Notes under the pieces: generated by a model
What the model was told of the DNA's origin: nothing
Database searches by the model: none
What the model saw: the letters and a program-made list of their open reading frames with translations, nothing else
In this document: positions 5,872 through 6,591 of the stretch, piece by piece
How the letters are laid out: each line of letters opens with the position of its first letter
Position numbering within the stretch: the stretch's first letter is position 1
NCBI GenBank assembly: GCA_003448685.1
Contig: DLXW01000201.1
Location: forward strand, 1 to 6,591
From: Cyanothece sp. UBA12306
GTDB taxonomy: Bacteria > Cyanobacteriota > Cyanobacteriia > Cyanobacteriales > Microcystaceae
Direction of reading: 5' to 3'
Length of the DNA: 6,591 bases
Program-made: the position numbers and the translations under genes

Positions 5872-6536
5872 TGTTACTTCTACAATTTAGCACTTCCCAT
5901 TATTGTCGTAAAGCCCGCTTAGCTTTAGGGTATAAAAAAATAGCTTATCAGGTAGAAAACCTGACTCCAGGGTTGCATATTCTCAAACTAAAACCAATAA
6001 CAGGGTTAACAACTGTTCCAGTTTTATTACCCCAACAAGAAGGAGAACCCGAAGCGATCGCCGACTCAACCCATATTTTTCAATACCTTGAAACCTATCA
6101 AAATGATCCCCCTTTAATCTTACCTAATACAACCCAACAAACCGAAGCTTGGTTATTAGAAGATTGGCTAGATGAAAGTATTGGAACTGCTACCCGGTTT
6201 GTTTATTATCATTTTCGCGCAGGAGAAGGAAAATCTATCGATCCTTCATTGTTTAGTCAATTAGTGATTAATGTCGTCCGTCGTCAATATAAAATTACAC
6301 CGGCTAATGTTAAATTAGCCTCAGATCGTTTAAAAACAGCGATGAACGTGTTATCATCTTGGCAGAAACAGCCCTATTTAGTAAGCGATCGCTTAAGTGT
6401 AGCCGATCTTGCAGCTGCGGCTTTATTGAGTCCTCTGGCTTTAATTCCTGATTACCGTCAAACTTATCCTTGGTTATTTGAAAGAATTGCAGCTATTCAT
6501 GAAATTTGTGGCGAAAAATTACCCCCAGGACTATAG
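5871..6536 (+). CDS. Glutathione S-transferase-like protein
   Basis: The 221-residue product has the two-domain layout of cytosolic glutathione transferases. The thioredoxin-like N-terminal domain (1-75) shows F-S-T-S-H-Y-C-R-K-A-R at 6-16, T-V-P-V-L at 48-52 with the cis-proline Pro50, and A-D-S-T at 64-67, where Asp65-Ser66 is the usual glutathione gamma-glutamyl contact. The helical C-terminal domain contains the folding motif S-V-A-D at 176-179. Ser7, Ser9 or Cys12 could be the thiol-activating residue; the class is not clear. Possible roles are detoxification or glutathione-dependent reduction; no substrate can be named. The ATG shares its A with the last base of the preceding TAA (TAATG), which points to translational coupling with the frameshifted gene upstream. 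Two HIP1 sites lie within it. No terminator is seen after it. Confidence 0.88.
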   Translation: MLLLQFSTSHYCRKARLALGYKKIAYQVENLTPGLHILKLKPITGLTTVPVLLPQQEGEPEAIADSTHIFQYLETYQNDPPLILPNTTQQTEAWLLEDWLDESIGTATRFVYYHFRAGEGKSIDPSLFSQLVINVVRRQYKITPANVKLASDRLKTAMNVLSSWQKQPYLVSDRLSVADLAAAALLSPLALIPDYRQTYPWLFERIAAIHEICGEKLPPGL

Positions 6537-6537
6537 T

Positions 6538-6564
6538 AGAAGTCAGAAGTCTCCAAGTCAGAAG
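6538..6564. repeat. Short heptamer repeat, unit AGAAGTC
   Basis: Directly after the stop codon of the transferase gene the sequence reads AGAAGTC twice, then TCCAAGTC and AGAAG. The unit length of 7 bp is the same as in the larger array at 1667-1792 but the unit differs. The rest of the window (6565-6591) shows nothing recognisable. Confidence 0.6.
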
Positions 6565-6591
6565 AATGTTATTGATAAATTATAGATTGTT

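Larger units (their letters stand above)
426..6392. repeat. Seven dispersed HIP1 octamers (GCGATCGC)
   Basis: Perfect copies start at 426, 1298, 1980, 2695, 4694, 6054 and 6385; all lie inside genes. HIP1 is greatly over-represented in many cyanobacterial genomes, so this supports the assignment of the organism. The copy at 6385 sits in a 14-bp palindrome (TAAGCGATCGCTTA). None occurs between 2703 and 4693, which covers the 39-residue gene and the transporter. Confidence 0.9.

Overview
The window looks like chromosomal DNA from a cyanobacterium, probably a low-GC unicellular type. The signs are seven copies of the HIP1 octamer GCGATCGC in 6.6 kb, weak or absent Shine-Dalgarno sequences, heptamer tandem repeats between genes, and a GntR-type regulator that matches the cyanobacterial PlmA family. 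The genus cannot be fixed from this sequence. No rRNA, tRNA, CRISPR array, insertion sequence or phage gene was seen.

Layout. Positions 1-473 (minus) hold the 5' part of a cytoplasmic sulfite-oxidase-like molybdopterin oxidoreductase that runs off the left edge. Divergent from it, 508-1173 (plus) encodes an exported protein of unknown function, whose 3' end overlaps the convergent peptide deformylase gene def (1145-1669, minus) by 29 bp. A 126-bp array of 18 heptamers (1667-1792) fills the gap between def and the upstream gene plmA (1785-2774, minus); it includes the likely def start codon and touches the plmA stop codon. An 18-bp perfect palindrome lies just upstream of plmA, in the divergent control region. 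On the plus strand follow a 39-residue single-pass membrane protein (2850-2969) and a fused permease plus substrate-binding protein of the glycine betaine/choline/ergothioneine ABC family (2992-4566).

The right side holds one exported multidomain protein (META, then DUF4377, then an LppP/LprE-like domain) split by a frameshift at a run of nine A residues (4601-5290 and 5284-5871). Its restored reading frame ends in a TAATG overlap with a glutathione S-transferase-like gene (5871-6536). The window closes with a second short heptamer repeat.

How the genes relate. Most are housekeeping or accessory genes without one obvious shared pathway. plmA and def are collinear and may be co-transcribed through the repeat array. 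The 39-residue gene and the transporter are probably one unit, but no ATPase gene lies beside the transporter, so its energy-coupling subunit must be encoded elsewhere. The points most worth a second look are the A9 frameshift in an otherwise intact gene that is coupled to its downstream neighbour, the heptamer array at the def start, the palindrome next to plmA, and the unrecognised 39-residue protein.
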